Source: Opitutaceae bacterium
GTDB taxonomy: Bacteria > Verrucomicrobiota > Verrucomicrobiia > Opitutales > Opitutaceae
Assembly (NCBI GenBank): GCA_027485045.1
Contig: JAIXRU010000104.1
Coordinates: forward strand, 1-41,887
Direction: 5' to 3'
Length of the DNA: 41,887 bases
The notes below the pieces were generated by a model. It worked only from the letters and a program-made list of their open reading frames with translations, did no database searches and was not told the origin of the DNA. The position numbers were made by a program, and so were the translations under genes. Numbering within the stretch: the stretch's first letter is position 1; each line of letters begins with the position of its first letter. Positions 7,864 through 18,717 of the stretch are shown here, piece after piece.

Positions 7864-10782
7864 GTGTCTGCGAAAATACTTTTAGTCCGTACAGGTCCCA
7901 GTGTCTTCAGCGCCAAGGCTTACGTGGCGGTGGAGAGTGGTTTGTATGCCCGCGACATAGAATCCCCGAGCGACTTGGAAAGTTCGCTTAAGTCGGAGCA
8001 GTTCGACTTGGTTATTCATGATGGTTCCAAGCTAGGCAAAGAGCCCTTGGGTTTGGCCGAAAGTGTACGCGCGCATCAACGTAGCGCGCCGATTTTGTTG
8101 CTCTGCGATAAGCAGGATATGGACGTGATCGTGCGGGCGATCCGGTTGGGTGTACGGGATTTGTTTAACCCGCCAATTAATCTGACGGCGTTTTTCGCCA
8201 GAGCGACGGAACTACTTCAACCGCGGTTAAACGGGCACGCCAATGTAGTCGCGCAGCATTGTCGTCAGGAGATGACCCTGTTTTTGGCGGGGGAAGCACG
8301 GCCGCCCTCCACCCAGCCCTTTGTGCAGAAAGGCGTTGCCAACGCAGAGCTCACTTCGCTCCGCGCAGAGTGCGACCGTTTACACCAGCAACTTAAACAA
8401 GAGAGCGACCGGCATGCCGAGGTCGAGCGCACTTTTAAAATTCAGCAAGAGACGCTCGATAAGCGGGAAAACGAGCTCGCTTTGGCCGATGCCGAAATCG
8501 CGACTGAACGGGCTCGGATTGATACCGAGCGGGCGCAGGCAGTGGCCGCGATGGCGCAAGTCGAGACGCGAAAGCTGGAGCTGCAACGCCGCGCTGATGA
8601 GTTGGTAAATGCCGACAAGTCCCTCGGTCCCTTGCGTCAAGAGATTGAGCGGGCGAAGGCTGCCTTGGTTGAGGATCAAGCGAAGTTGGAGACCGAGCGG
8701 CAGCAGCTCACGGAGCGCGAAATGGAGTTGGAGGCCGCGCAAATCGCGGCCGCGCAAGCCAAGGCGGCGGCGGACAAAGTAGCGCAGCTTCGCCTGGCGC
8801 TGGAAGCTGAGCGAACGGTTTGGCAAAAGGAGCAGCGCGCGGATCGCCAAGCAATCGCCGCCGAGGAGACGCGTCTAGCGGCGGAGGCTGAGGAACTGAA
8901 AACGGCTCAAGCGAATGCGGCGGACGCTTTGGCGGCGCATAAAAAGCGTCTCGCGGAGATAACCAAAGCCGAGCGCGAGTTGGAGGATCGCGAAACGGCC
9001 ATTATCGAAGCACAGCGCGGCTTGGAAACCGAGCGGCAACGTCTCACCGCACAGGAGACTGCGCTTAGCCAACGCGAGATCAAAGCCGCTCAGTCTCTCA
9101 AAGAAGCAGAGCTAGCAGCCCAAAAATTAGGGGCCGATTTAAAGCGTCTGGAACAGCGCCAGGCCGAAATCTCGGACAGCGAAGCCTTGTTGCGAAAAGA
9201 ACAAGCCCGCATCGAGGACGAACTCGCCGCCCTTAAAGCCGATCAAAAATCGTTTAAGGTAGAAAAAACTCAGGCGGATAAAACGTTCAAACAAGCGGCG
9301 GAGACGGCGGTAGAGCTTGATGCCAAGAGTGCCGAACTGAAGGCGTTGGAGAAGCGGCTGGCCGAGGCTGAGGCCGCCCAAACCAAGGCGCTGAGCGAGC
9401 GCGAAGCCAAGCTGGTGGTCCGTGAAGCGGCGGCGGAGAAATTTGACCAAAGAGAAGCCGAGCTGGGAGCGGCCGAGGCCGAGATGTCGAGCCAGCGCGC
9501 GGCCAGCGAAGCCGAGCGCAAAAAGCTCAAGCAGCAAGCAGCGCAGATCGAGTCCGAGGGCGAAGCGCTTACGGTGAAGAAGGCCGACGCGGCCCGGACG
9601 CTCGCCGAGGCGGCTGAGCTTGAGGCCCAGCTCAATAAGAAAAATGCCGAACTGACGGCGTTGGAGAAACAGTTGGCCGAGGCGGAGGCCGCCCAAACCA
9701 AGGCGCTGAGCGAGCGGGAAGCCAAGCTGGTGGAGCGTGAAGCGGCGGCGGAAAAATTTGACCAAAGAGAAGCCGAGCTGGGAGCGGCTGAGGCCGAGAT
9801 GTCGAGCCAGCGAGCGGCCATCGAAGCCGAGCGCCAAAAGCTCAATAATCAAGCGGCGCAGATCGAGTCCGAGGGCGAAGCGCTTGCGGTGGAGAAGGCC
9901 GACGCGGCCCGGACGTTTGCCCAGGCTTCCGAGCGTGAGGCCCAGCTCAACCAGAAAGGTGCCGAACTGGCTGCGCTGGAGAAACGGTTGGCCGAGGCGG
10001 AGGCCGCCCAAGCCAAGGCGCAACATGAACGCGAAGCCAAGCTGGTGGCGCGTGAGCAAGCGGCGGAAAAACTCGACGAACGCGAAGCGGCGCTGGGTTT
10101 GGCCGAGGCTGAGATTTCCGCCGCGAAGGCCGAGCTAAAGGGGGCGCGCCAGAAGCTGCAGCAAGAACAAGAAAGTTTCACCGCCGAGCATGCCGAGCTG
10201 GAGGCCGCCCAGGCCGCTCATCGGACGCTCGTGCAGAGCCAGTCCGCCCGGGAAAAGGCGCTGGCTCTCCGGGAAAAGGAAGTCACCCAGCAAGCCGCAG
10301 CCTTGGCGGCGTCAGCACAAGCGCAGGAAGAAGCCGCGACGGAGTTGGTTAACCGGGAAAAACTCCTGGCCGAACGCGACGCTCCCTTGAACGCAAAGGC
10401 GGCTGAATTGACTGCATTGGAGAAACGGCTGGCGTCCGAGAAGTCCGCCTTGGCCTCGGAGCGTGCGCGGTTTGAGGCTGATCTGGCCGGTATCGAGGAA
10501 GCCCAGACTGAAATCGCTCTGCGCGAAAAGGCGCTTAAGCGGGCCAAGGACCAATTGGTGGTGGCAGAGTCGGAAATCTCCGCAGGTAACGAGGAATTGG
10601 GCGCGGCGCGGGAGGCGTTTGCGGCCGAACGCGCCAGCTTGAACAAGCGGGCCATGGAGCTGAGCATGGAACGCGAGGCGTTCGAGGCGGAAGTGGCGAG
10701 CATGGCCGTTCGCGAAAAAGAATTCGCGGCCAAGCGCCAGCAATTGCAGGAGACGATGAAGTCTTTGCTTAAGTCTGGCTAA
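7864..10782 (+). CDS. Giant coiled-coil protein with N-terminal degenerate receiver-like domain; GTG start
   Basis: N-terminus KILLVRTGP...FDLVIHDGS...APILLLCDKQDMDVIVRAIRLGVRDLFNPP resembles CheY fold; residues ~160-970 are Ala/Glu/Gln/Lys-rich coiled coil. Confidence 0.8.
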   Translation: MSAKILLVRTGPSVFSAKAYVAVESGLYARDIESPSDLESSLKSEQFDLVIHDGSKLGKEPLGLAESVRAHQRSAPILLLCDKQDMDVIVRAIRLGVRDLFNPPINLTAFFARATELLQPRLNGHANVVAQHCRQEMTLFLAGEARPPSTQPFVQKGVANAELTSLRAECDRLHQQLKQESDRHAEVERTFKIQQETLDKRENELALADAEIATERARIDTERAQAVAAMAQVETRKLELQRRADELVNADKSLGPLRQEIERAKAALVEDQAKLETERQQLTEREMELEAAQIAAAQAKAAADKVAQLRLALEAERTVWQKEQRADRQAIAAEETRLAAEAEELKTAQANAADALAAHKKRLAEITKAERELEDRETAIIEAQRGLETERQRLTAQETALSQREIKAAQSLKEAELAAQKLGADLKRLEQRQAEISDSEALLRKEQARIEDELAALKADQKSFKVEKTQADKTFKQAAETAVELDAKSAELKALEKRLAEAEAAQTKALSEREAKLVVREAAAEKFDQREAELGAAEAEMSSQRAASEAERKKLKQQAAQIESEGEALTVKKADAARTLAEAAELEAQLNKKNAELTALEKQLAEAEAAQTKALSEREAKLVEREAAAEKFDQREAELGAAEAEMSSQRAAIEAERQKLNNQAAQIESEGEALAVEKADAARTFAQASEREAQLNQKGAELAALEKRLAEAEAAQAKAQHEREAKLVAREQAAEKLDEREAALGLAEAEISAAKAELKGARQKLQQEQESFTAEHAELEAAQAAHRTLVQSQSAREKALALREKEVTQQAAALAASAQAQEEAATELVNREKLLAERDAPLNAKAAELTALEKRLASEKSALASERARFEADLAGIEEAQTEIALREKALKRAKDQLVVAESEISAGNEELGAAREAFAAERASLNKRAMELSMEREAFEAEVASMAVREKEFAAKRQQLQETMKSLLKSG
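9331..10140 (+). repeat. In-frame tandem repeat, 315-bp period (105 aa), about 2.6 copies, within the coiled-coil gene
   Basis: Unit starts at GCCGAACTG at 9331, 9646 and 9961 (spacing 315 each); shared ALEKxLAEAEAAQtKAlsEREAKLVxREaAAEKfDqREAeLGaAEAEmS. Confidence 0.85.
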
Positions 10783-10812
10783 GCACTAACGTTTTTCTTT
10801 TTTCTAACCCCA

Positions 10813-13029
10813 ATGGCCAACCCCGCTCCATCTGCCGTATTTATTGAGTTAGCTCCTCGTTCATTGAAGCTGCTGGTTATGGTCGGCGGCAGAGTATCGG
10901 CGATGCGATCCTTCCCGCTTGATGCCAAGGCCGATCTGACCGCGTTTGTCGCCGAGAACAGTGTGGCGGGATCGACCCGTGCTTCGCTGATCGGCCCCAA
11001 ATCATTTTTGCACGTTTCGGACGAAACGGAGTGCGCCTCATTCCGGCAACCCGGTCAATTGATCGAGCACGCTGCGAAACTCCCGCATGGATTTGAGGGA
11101 GTGCCCGTGGCGGTTGCGGTGGATGCTTTTACCGGAGGCGCGCCTCTGGCGACCCCAGCGAACCCCTGGGTTTTGACCATGGTGGATGGGGCTGTTTACG
11201 CCGCCGCCAAGCAGCAGTTGACGGAGCTTGGCCTGGCTCCGGCCGAATTGACCTTGGCTGCTCCCATTCAATTCGGAGCCGTCGCAGGATCTCTCACTGC
11301 GGACGAGAGTGCATTGGTAGTCATGCTGGGCGAGGAGGAGTCCCAGTTGGTCTGGGTAACGGCAGGAGGGTTGTCGCAATGCTCCAGCGCTCCCATCGGT
11401 TACGCTTCGATTTACACTGCGATTCAGCAAGGCTTGGGGCTGAAATTCAAAGCGGCGGCAGGCAAGTTGTTTTTCAACGAAAACTACGATTTCACCGGTT
11501 CTGTATCCAAAATCGTCGAACCTTTGGCGGCGGTCCTGAAACCCGTGCTTGATGCCAGTCCCGCGACTTATCTGCACATCGTGGGGCTTACGGAGGGACA
11601 GGTTTGGTTCGCGAGCGCGCTGGCGGAAGCGAGTGGATCGCGCGTTTGGGCGCCACGGGCTGATCAAATTGGTGCCGGGCTCGCGGGTTTAGAGGCCAAG
11701 CCGTCGTTTGCGGGATTATTGAAGTTGGCTGCCGCCGGGGCGCTTGACGCGGCCTGGGTGCAAGCTCCGCTTGATCGTATCGTGGCCAAGGCTGCTCAAG
11801 CGAAACCGGCCTCCGTCGCCGTTGCGAAACCGGTGGTGCTGCCAAAGCCGGTTGCCATACCACACCCGGCGAACCAATCCCAAACGATCCCGCCCACGCC
11901 TTTGGCCGCGCCGGCTGCTGCGCCAACGCCGGCTGCTTCAGTGGCAACTCCCGCGGTTAAGCCATCCAGTCCCGGCACTGTGGCTCCGGTAAAGCCTTCA
12001 GGTGCGACCAAAGCGCCTGCTTCCACTAAGTCAGCCGCACCTTTCCCACCCAAACCGGCAGCCACAGCCACCCGCCCCCCTGTGTCGGCCAAAGCAACTA
12101 CCGGCTCGGCTACGATCCCGCCAGTGGCAGTCAAAGGGGTTCCTGCCCAGTCCGCGCCCGCCAAGCCGCAAGCGGTGGCTCCATCAGGAGCTGCACCGAC
12201 TAAAAAGAGCCCGATTCTGGTGATTGCCGTTGTCGTCGTATTGGCTGCGGTGGGTGGAGCGGTATTCTTTTTCCGGGGTGGCGCGAAGGCACCCGAAGGA
12301 GCGGCTGCTCCGGTCGCCACGAACCCAGTGGCGACGAATGCGCCTCTAGCTCCTGCACCGATTCCCGAGGCACCAGCAGTGTCATCCCCGCCAGGAACCA
12401 AGGACTTGTTAGCCGCAGAGAAGTTGAAATATAAAAACGACCGTTATGCCTTTGAGGTCACCGCGAAAGGTGTGGTTCAATCTCTTACGGGAGCGCGAAA
12501 CGAAGTGCTGGTGGAGTCTGTGGCCGACATCAGTTTGCAGGGCAGTTACACGGGGGCGGATGGCCGGAGAAAATGGTTTAATGTCGGGGGCGTGGACGAT
12601 ACCGGCTATCAAGCTGTGGTGAAAAAGTCGTTACGGGAAGGGATCACGGTCTTTGAGATAAAAGTCACGCATCCTCGTTTCGAGATCGAACAAACCATTA
12701 GTTGCTACGCGGAATCGATAAAAGTATCGGCACGTTTTAAACCAATCAACCTTAGGGACCCCAGAGGAGCTATCGCCGCAGTTCACTCCATTCGTTTGGC
12801 ACCGGTGGCATTGAATCCATCCGCGCGCATGCGCCCCACGGCTGAAAGTTTTAACTATACGATGAAGAACGGTAACTTGCGGGTGATTTTTGATCCCGCA
12901 AAGTGGGCTCGGGATGGAGCGAACGAGCTTCAATCCATAATAGCGGGCGAGAACAGCGTCGCGTTTCAATTTAGCGATAAATCGACCGCCGACGCAAATC
13001 AGCTCGATTACGAGTTAACGGTGCCGTGA
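10813..13029 (+). CDS. Hypothetical protein: possible ASKHA/PilM-like N-terminal domain, Pro/Ala linker, single TM, C-terminal extracytoplasmic domain
   Basis: Single long ORF; N-term SAVFIELAPRSLKLLVMVGGRVS...SALVVMLGEEESQLVWVTAGGLSQCSSAPIGYASIYTAI; low-complexity PA linker; TM ILVIAVVVVLAAVGGAVFFF. Confidence 0.65.
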   Translation: MANPAPSAVFIELAPRSLKLLVMVGGRVSAMRSFPLDAKADLTAFVAENSVAGSTRASLIGPKSFLHVSDETECASFRQPGQLIEHAAKLPHGFEGVPVAVAVDAFTGGAPLATPANPWVLTMVDGAVYAAAKQQLTELGLAPAELTLAAPIQFGAVAGSLTADESALVVMLGEEESQLVWVTAGGLSQCSSAPIGYASIYTAIQQGLGLKFKAAAGKLFFNENYDFTGSVSKIVEPLAAVLKPVLDASPATYLHIVGLTEGQVWFASALAEASGSRVWAPRADQIGAGLAGLEAKPSFAGLLKLAAAGALDAAWVQAPLDRIVAKAAQAKPASVAVAKPVVLPKPVAIPHPANQSQTIPPTPLAAPAAAPTPAASVATPAVKPSSPGTVAPVKPSGATKAPASTKSAAPFPPKPAATATRPPVSAKATTGSATIPPVAVKGVPAQSAPAKPQAVAPSGAAPTKKSPILVIAVVVVLAAVGGAVFFFRGGAKAPEGAAAPVATNPVATNAPLAPAPIPEAPAVSSPPGTKDLLAAEKLKYKNDRYAFEVTAKGVVQSLTGARNEVLVESVADISLQGSYTGADGRRKWFNVGGVDDTGYQAVVKKSLREGITVFEIKVTHPRFEIEQTISCYAESIKVSARFKPINLRDPRGAIAAVHSIRLAPVALNPSARMRPTAESFNYTMKNGNLRVIFDPAKWARDGANELQSIIAGENSVAFQFSDKSTADANQLDYELTVP

Positions 13030-13172
13030 GCGAACGACGGAGCTTGAGTGCCCGGCACACGCAAAGAGGCAGGCGAGCGACAAGATGAGTTGAGCTCCAT
13101 GCACCGTTGAAGAGCGGCTCAATGGTGATTTTTTTCGTGGGCTTTTGGGCGTTTTCGTAACCTATCGTAAGC

Positions 13173-14183
13173 ATGCCAAAGAAAGTTGATCCGGACGCCC
13201 CTAAGAAAATGGCGACCTACACCCTCAAGCTCACTGAAGAGCAACTGGAGATGTTGGATGCGTTATTGTCCAAGCGCGGCTGGGAGCGGGTGGAGGTGGC
13301 CTATGCGCGGTTTGGTTATCGCAACGATGCGGCCAAGGTGAACGTCACCGGTTACGAGAGTCGCAAACTGGTGGTCGCAGGCAAGGGCACCGAGGAGTTT
13401 GTGACCATGGTGTTGGAACCTGAGATCACCGGAGCGGCAAAACTCGGCTACGACGAGGTGCTGCATCCGGATTGGTTTGAGGAGCACGCGGGGCTGGACG
13501 AGTCGGGCAAGGGTGACTTTTTCGGGCCCTTAATCGCAGCCACCGTAATCGCATCCAAACCGATGATCGAAGGCTGGCGGGCGGCGGGTGCACAGGATTC
13601 CAAAAAGATGGCGGAGTCCAAAATCCTGGAGTTGGACCGGCTTATTCGGGCGACTCCCGGAGCGGTGGTGAAGACGATTCAGGCGACGAGTATGACTCAG
13701 TACAACAGCCTCATGGGGACCCGTTTTCGGAGTCAGAACATGATCCTGGCTTTTCAACACGCGCGCGCCTTGCAGGAGGCGCTGAAGGAGAAGTCGACCA
13801 AGTGGGGGCTCCTCGACCAATTCACGGAAACGCCGCTGGTTCAGCGCGAATTGGTGAAGCTGGGTATCGAGGGTTTCGATCTGCGTATGCGCACCAAGGC
13901 GGAAGAAGATCCGGTGGTGGCGGCGGCTTCTATCGTGGCGCGGGCAGAGTTCGTGCGGCAGATGCAGGTGCTGTCAAAAAAGTTTGGTGCCAAGCTACAA
14001 AAGGGCGCAGGCCCGGCGGTAAAGGTGCAGGCTCGGGAGATTATCGACCGGTTCGGCGCCCGGGCCTTGGGCGAATTTGCCAAGCTGCATTTCCGCACTG
14101 CTTACGAGGTGGTAAGCGATGCGGGTAAACTCAACGAACTGCCACTTCGCCCGCCGCCTCCTAAGCAGGAGTGGGGTAGCTAG
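13173..14183 (+). CDS. rnhC: Ribonuclease HIII
   Basis: GLDESGKGDFFGPLIAATVIAS catalytic motif; N-terminal substrate-binding-like domain; AQDSKKMAESKI; KAEEDPVVAAASIVARAEFV. Confidence 0.93.
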   Translation: MPKKVDPDAPKKMATYTLKLTEEQLEMLDALLSKRGWERVEVAYARFGYRNDAAKVNVTGYESRKLVVAGKGTEEFVTMVLEPEITGAAKLGYDEVLHPDWFEEHAGLDESGKGDFFGPLIAATVIASKPMIEGWRAAGAQDSKKMAESKILELDRLIRATPGAVVKTIQATSMTQYNSLMGTRFRSQNMILAFQHARALQEALKEKSTKWGLLDQFTETPLVQRELVKLGIEGFDLRMRTKAEEDPVVAAASIVARAEFVRQMQVLSKKFGAKLQKGAGPAVKVQAREIIDRFGARALGEFAKLHFRTAYEVVSDAGKLNELPLRPPPPKQEWGS

Positions 14184-14284
14184 GGAGCTGGGGGCTGACG
14201 GAGCTAGTAAGGCTAGTAAGCGAGTATAGGTCGGAGGCTGTAGTGGGGAGGGGGCGGAGTCTTCGGAGTGGAGGGGAGCGGCAA

Positions 14285-14307
14285 CCCCGCCTTCAACGAA
14301 GGCGGGG
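14285..14307. terminator. Perfect 10-bp stem hairpin between convergent rnhC and ilvD
   Basis: CCCCGCCTTC-AAC-GAAGGCGGGG; no clear U-tract on either side. Confidence 0.45.
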
Positions 14308-14322
14308 AGAGCGCTGCGGAGC

Positions 14323-16047
14323 TCAGAGGTATTTGTCGGTCACAGCGCCTTCGGAGGCGGAGGCGACTAGTTTGGCGTATTTGGCCAAGACGCCGCGCGA
14401 TTCCTTGGGCGGACGGGGCGTGTAGGCGGCCATGCGCGAAGCGTAGTCGGCGTCGGGTATGAGCAGGCTGATGGTGTTTTTTACCGCGTCGATTTCGATG
14501 AGGTCGCCGTTACGCACTATGCCGATGGGGCCGCCTTTGGCGGCTTCGGGAGTGATGTGGCCGACATCGAAACCGTGCGAGCCGCCGGAGAAACGACCGT
14601 CGGTGATGAGGGCGACATCCTTGATGAGGCCTCGGCCGGCAATGGCGCTGGTTGGGGATAGCATCTCTCTCATGCCCGGGCCGCCGACGGGGCCTTCGTT
14701 GCGGATGACCACGACATCGCCTTTGACAACGTCGCCGCTGAGCACGCCTTGGAGGGCTTCTTCCTCGCCTTCGTAAACTTTGGCGGGACCCTTGAAGTAG
14801 AGGCCCTCCTTTCCGGTGATCTTGCCGACGGCAGCGCCCGGGGCGAGGTTGCCGCGCAGGATGCGAAGGTGCGTCTCGGCCTTGATGGGCTGATCGAAGG
14901 GGTGAATAATGTCCTGCTGATCAGGATACGAGGGGTAGGGCCCGACGTTGGCGAGGGACTCGGCCAGAGTCTCGCCGGAGACGGTGAGGCAGTCGCCGTG
15001 CAGCAGGCCGCGGTCGAGGAGCATCTTCATCAAGGGGCGGATGCCGCCGATGCGGATGAGGTGGGCCATGCCGTATTTGCCGAAGGGTTTAACGTCGGCG
15101 AGGAGGGGGACGCGGGCGCCGATGGTTTTGAAATCATCAATGGTGAGCGGGACCTCGGCGGAGTGGGCAATCGCAAGCAGGTGGAGGACGAGATTAGTGG
15201 AACCGCCGAGCGCGGTGCAGACGGTGATGCAGTTCTCAAAAGCCTTTCGAGTCAGGATGTCGCGGGGCTTGATGCCTTTCTTTAGCATCGCCATGACGGC
15301 GGCACCGGCGCGTTCGCAGTCGTCGCGCTTTTCCTTGCCGATGGCGAGCTGAGCGGAGCTGTTGGGCAGGCTGAGGCCAAGGACCTCGATGGCGCTGGCC
15401 ATGGTGTTGGCGGTGTACATGCCGCCGCAGGAGCCGGGGCCGGGTATGGCGCACTTCTCGACTTCCTTGAGGCCGGCGTCGTCGAGTTCGCCTTTGGCAT
15501 GTTTGCCGACGGCTTCGAAGACGGAGACGATGTCGAGGGGCTTCTTTTTCTCGGAGTCCGAAGTAAGGAAACCGGGGAGAATGGTGCCGCCGTAAATGAA
15601 GACGGCGGGGCGGTTGAGGCGGGCGATGGCGATCATCGCGCCGGGCATGTTTTTATCGCAGCCGCCGATGGCGATGACGCCATCGAAGCCCTCGGCGGCC
15701 ACAGTGGTCTCGATGGAGTCGGCAATCACATCACGGGAAACGAGACTGTAGCGCATGCCGAGCGTGCCCATGCTGATGCCATCGGTTACAGTGATGGTAT
15801 TGAAGTAAACGGGTTTGCCACCTGCTTCGGCTACGCCCTTGCGGGCATGGTCGCTGAGGTCGCCGAGGTGGACATTGCACGGCGTCATGTCGCTGGCGTT
15901 GGAGACGACGGCGATCTGGGGTTTTTGAAAGTCTTCGTCGGTGAAGCCGACCGCGCGCAGCATGGAGCGGGCGGGGGCGCGGTCGTTGCCATCAACGACG
16001 ACAGAAGAGTGGGGGCGGGGGAACGAGGCGGAGTTCGTTTGGCACAT
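14323..16047 (-). CDS. ilvD: Dihydroxy-acid dehydratase
   Basis: [92 protein letters not shown]. Confidence 0.97.
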   Translation of the reverse strand: MCQTNSASFPRPHSSVVVDGNDRAPARSMLRAVGFTDEDFQKPQIAVVSNASDMTPCNVHLGDLSDHARKGVAEAGGKPVYFNTITVTDGISMGTLGMRYSLVSRDVIADSIETTVAAEGFDGVIAIGGCDKNMPGAMIAIARLNRPAVFIYGGTILPGFLTSDSEKKKPLDIVSVFEAVGKHAKGELDDAGLKEVEKCAIPGPGSCGGMYTANTMASAIEVLGLSLPNSSAQLAIGKEKRDDCERAGAAVMAMLKKGIKPRDILTRKAFENCITVCTALGGSTNLVLHLLAIAHSAEVPLTIDDFKTIGARVPLLADVKPFGKYGMAHLIRIGGIRPLMKMLLDRGLLHGDCLTVSGETLAESLANVGPYPSYPDQQDIIHPFDQPIKAETHLRILRGNLAPGAAVGKITGKEGLYFKGPAKVYEGEEEALQGVLSGDVVKGDVVVIRNEGPVGGPGMREMLSPTSAIAGRGLIKDVALITDGRFSGGSHGFDVGHITPEAAKGGPIGIVRNGDLIEIDAVKNTISLLIPDADYASRMAAYTPRPPKESRGVLAKYAKLVASASEGAVTDKYL

Positions 16048-16217
16048 GGAGGGAAAAGGTTCGGAAGCAACCAGCCCGGCAGGGTGCGGGCAAGCCTTGG
16101 TGACGAGGGTGAAGTAAATGAAGCGATGGAGGGGAACGTCGAGTTTGCGTGTGTTTGCCCTCGCCTCGCGCGGGGCGCGGTGACTTTGCTCCCATCCGAC
16201 GATCTTCGCCGACCCGC

Positions 16218-17435
16218 ATGGCCCATTGGTTAAAACGTAAACTCAACGCTTTCGAGCAGTTCACCATTGATGTGATTTTTGGCCGCCGCGAAGGCGTGGG
16301 GCCGACCTTGTTTGCGGGGTTTCTGCACGGGCTTTCCTGGCTTTTTAGCGGTGTGGTGCAGGCACGGGTCTGGCTGTATCGGAAGCGTATTTTGCACGAC
16401 CAGCCGCTGGGTTGCCTGGTGGTGGTGGTGGGGAATTTGACCGTCGGTGGCACGGGCAAGACGCCGGTGGTGGAGATGCTGGCCCGAGCTTTGCGGGATC
16501 GCGGACGAAAAGTCGCCATCCTGTCGCGCGGCTATCGGAGCAAGGCTCCACCGGCGTGGAAAAAGGCGCTCTGGTGGTTTACCCACACCAGCGCCCCGCC
16601 GCCGCGCATCGTCAGTGACGGGCAGGACGTTTTGCTCGATTCGGAAAAAGCCGGGGACGAGCCGTATATGTTGGCGCGCAATTTGCCGGGCGTGGTCGTG
16701 CTGGTGGACAAGGACCGGGTGAAGGCAGGGGTTTTTGCCATCAAACGCTTCCGTTGCGACACGCTGATTCTCGACGACGGATTCCAATATCTACCGCTGA
16801 AGGGGCGATTGAACTTGTTGCTGGTGGACAAGACCAACCCCTTCGGAAACGGCCAGCTCCTGCCGCGCGGCATCTTGCGCGAGCCGATCAAGCATTTGAA
16901 ACGCGCAAGTTATGTTTTTCTGACCAAGTCGGATGGGCGGCGTGATCCCGAGCTCGAGGATCTTATCCAGCGGCATAATCCCGGTGTACACATGATCGAG
17001 TGCGCCCACCGTCCGCAGTATTTGCAGCGGCTCGGGGGCGACGAGCGAAGGGCCTTGATTGATTTGCAAGGCAAGCGGGTAGGGGCGTTTTCCGGCATCG
17101 CGGTGCCGGAGAGTTTCGAGGCCTTCGTGCGTGATCTCGGCGGACGCATTGAGTTTACCCGGCGCTTTCTGGATCACTATCGTTTTTCCTATGAGGACTT
17201 TGTGGAGATTTTCTCCGAGGCGCTGGCGCGCAAGGTGGAGTATATCGTGACCACTGAGAAGGATGCGGTGCGCATTCCGGAGGGCATGCCCTGTCCGGTG
17301 CCGATTTTTTATCTGCGCTTGGAGATTGAGATTCTGCGCGGGGCGAACGGATTCGACGACGCGGTGGGTCGTATCTGTTTTCCCGTTACGGGAGCGCTGC
17401 CTGCGACGGAGGCGGCAGGATCGGCCGCGAGTTGA
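16218..17435 (+). CDS. lpxK: Tetraacyldisaccharide 4'-kinase
   Basis: [71 protein letters not shown] at 16218 preferred. Confidence 0.93.
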   Translation: MAHWLKRKLNAFEQFTIDVIFGRREGVGPTLFAGFLHGLSWLFSGVVQARVWLYRKRILHDQPLGCLVVVVGNLTVGGTGKTPVVEMLARALRDRGRKVAILSRGYRSKAPPAWKKALWWFTHTSAPPPRIVSDGQDVLLDSEKAGDEPYMLARNLPGVVVLVDKDRVKAGVFAIKRFRCDTLILDDGFQYLPLKGRLNLLLVDKTNPFGNGQLLPRGILREPIKHLKRASYVFLTKSDGRRDPELEDLIQRHNPGVHMIECAHRPQYLQRLGGDERRALIDLQGKRVGAFSGIAVPESFEAFVRDLGGRIEFTRRFLDHYRFSYEDFVEIFSEALARKVEYIVTTEKDAVRIPEGMPCPVPIFYLRLEIEILRGANGFDDAVGRICFPVTGALPATEAAGSAAS

Positions 17436-17515
17436 GCTAAATTGGGTTTACGCGAGCGGTTTTCGCCCTTGCGAGCGGGCGGCGGGTGATTGTCTTTAGT
17501 CCACCTTTTCACCTG

Positions 17516-18634
17516 ATGCTCTCCGATACTCGTTTTGATCAACTTGCCGCCGGACTATCCGGCTTTTCCTGCGACCTGCAAAAAGGCGAACGTATACTTA
17601 TCGACGCCTTTGACGTGCCCGATGCCATGGTCATTTCCCTGGTGCGTGCTGCCCGGAGCCGAGGAGCGTTCCCCATCGTGCAGATTCATCGGGCCCGCAT
17701 CACCCGCGAGTTGATGCTGCACGCCGAGGAGGCGCAATTCGCGCCGCAAGCGGAGGTCGAGTTGAAGCGCATGCAGAAAATGGATGCCTACATCGCGCTG
17801 CGTGGCTCGGACAATATCTTTGAGTCTTCGGATGTGCCCTCGGCACGCGTGCAACTCTACGCCCGTTTGATGAAGCCGGTGCTCGACCACCGGGTTAACA
17901 AAACCAAGTGGGTCGTGCTGCGTTGGCCAACCTCCGCCATGGCCCAGCAGGCAGGTATGAGCACCGAGGCCTTTGAGGATTTTTACTTCCGCGTTTGCAC
18001 CTTGGATTACGCGCGAATGATTCCCGGTATGAAGGCACTCAAGGCGCTGATGGAAAAGACCGACCGGGTGCAGATCAAAGGCCCTGGCACGGATCTGACC
18101 TTTTCGATCAAGGGCATCGGGGCGCGTGAGTGCGGCGGCCAGCGCAATATCCCTGACGGCGAGGTTTTTTCCTGTCCGGTGAAGGATTCGGTGGAGGGCG
18201 TTATCCAATACAACACCCCCTCGGTTTACCTCGGCACTTCGTTTGAAAACATCCGTCTAGTCTTCAACAAGGGGCGCATCGTTGAAGCCACGTCCAACAA
18301 TACCAAGCGCCTTAACGAGATACTGGATAGCGATGCCGGATCGCGTTATGTGGGTGAGTTCGCGTTGGGTTTTAACCCCCATATTCGCGAGCCGATGCGA
18401 GATATTCTCTTCGATGAAAAAATCGCCGGCTCCTTTCACTTCACTCCAGGCCAAGCCTATGAGGGTGTGGGCAACGGCAACAAGAGCCAGGTGCACTGGG
18501 ACATGGTCAATATCCAGCGTCCGGAATACGGCGGCGGTGAGGTCTGGTTCGACGGCAAACTCGTTCGCAAGGACGGTATATTCGTGCCCAAGACCCTGCA
18601 TAAGTTGAATTCAGAGTATTTGCTGGGTGTATAG
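17516..18634 (+). CDS. Aminopeptidase, M29 family (thermophilic-type metallopeptidase)
   Basis: [94 protein letters not shown]. Confidence 0.88.
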   Translation: MLSDTRFDQLAAGLSGFSCDLQKGERILIDAFDVPDAMVISLVRAARSRGAFPIVQIHRARITRELMLHAEEAQFAPQAEVELKRMQKMDAYIALRGSDNIFESSDVPSARVQLYARLMKPVLDHRVNKTKWVVLRWPTSAMAQQAGMSTEAFEDFYFRVCTLDYARMIPGMKALKALMEKTDRVQIKGPGTDLTFSIKGIGARECGGQRNIPDGEVFSCPVKDSVEGVIQYNTPSVYLGTSFENIRLVFNKGRIVEATSNNTKRLNEILDSDAGSRYVGEFALGFNPHIREPMRDILFDEKIAGSFHFTPGQAYEGVGNGNKSQVHWDMVNIQRPEYGGGEVWFDGKLVRKDGIFVPKTLHKLNSEYLLGV

Positions 18635-18661
18635 TTTAATACACTCCAAGCCTTAGTCGCT

Positions 18662-18690
18662 GGCCTGCAACCTTTTGCCCGGTGCAGGCC
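18662..18690. terminator. Hairpin between convergent M29 peptidase and sigma factor genes
   Basis: GGCCTGCA (18662-18669) pairs with TGCAGGCC (18683-18690). Confidence 0.45.
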
Positions 18691-18717
18691 GCTTAATTTC
18701 ACGGCACGGCCAAAAAA

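Noticed and set aside
9139-10059. 306-aa and 191-aa minus-strand ORFs opposite the coiled-coil gene
   Set aside because: Repetitive shadow ORFs generated by the antisense of Glu/Ala/Lys codons; the repeats mirror the plus-strand repeats.
14190-14285. G-rich tract suggestive of a G-quadruplex
   Set aside because: Too few closely spaced runs of three or more G; likely just purine-rich intergenic DNA.
15499-16233. 244-aa plus-strand ORF opposite ilvD
   Set aside because: Antisense shadow; ilvD on the minus strand is full-length with all signature motifs.
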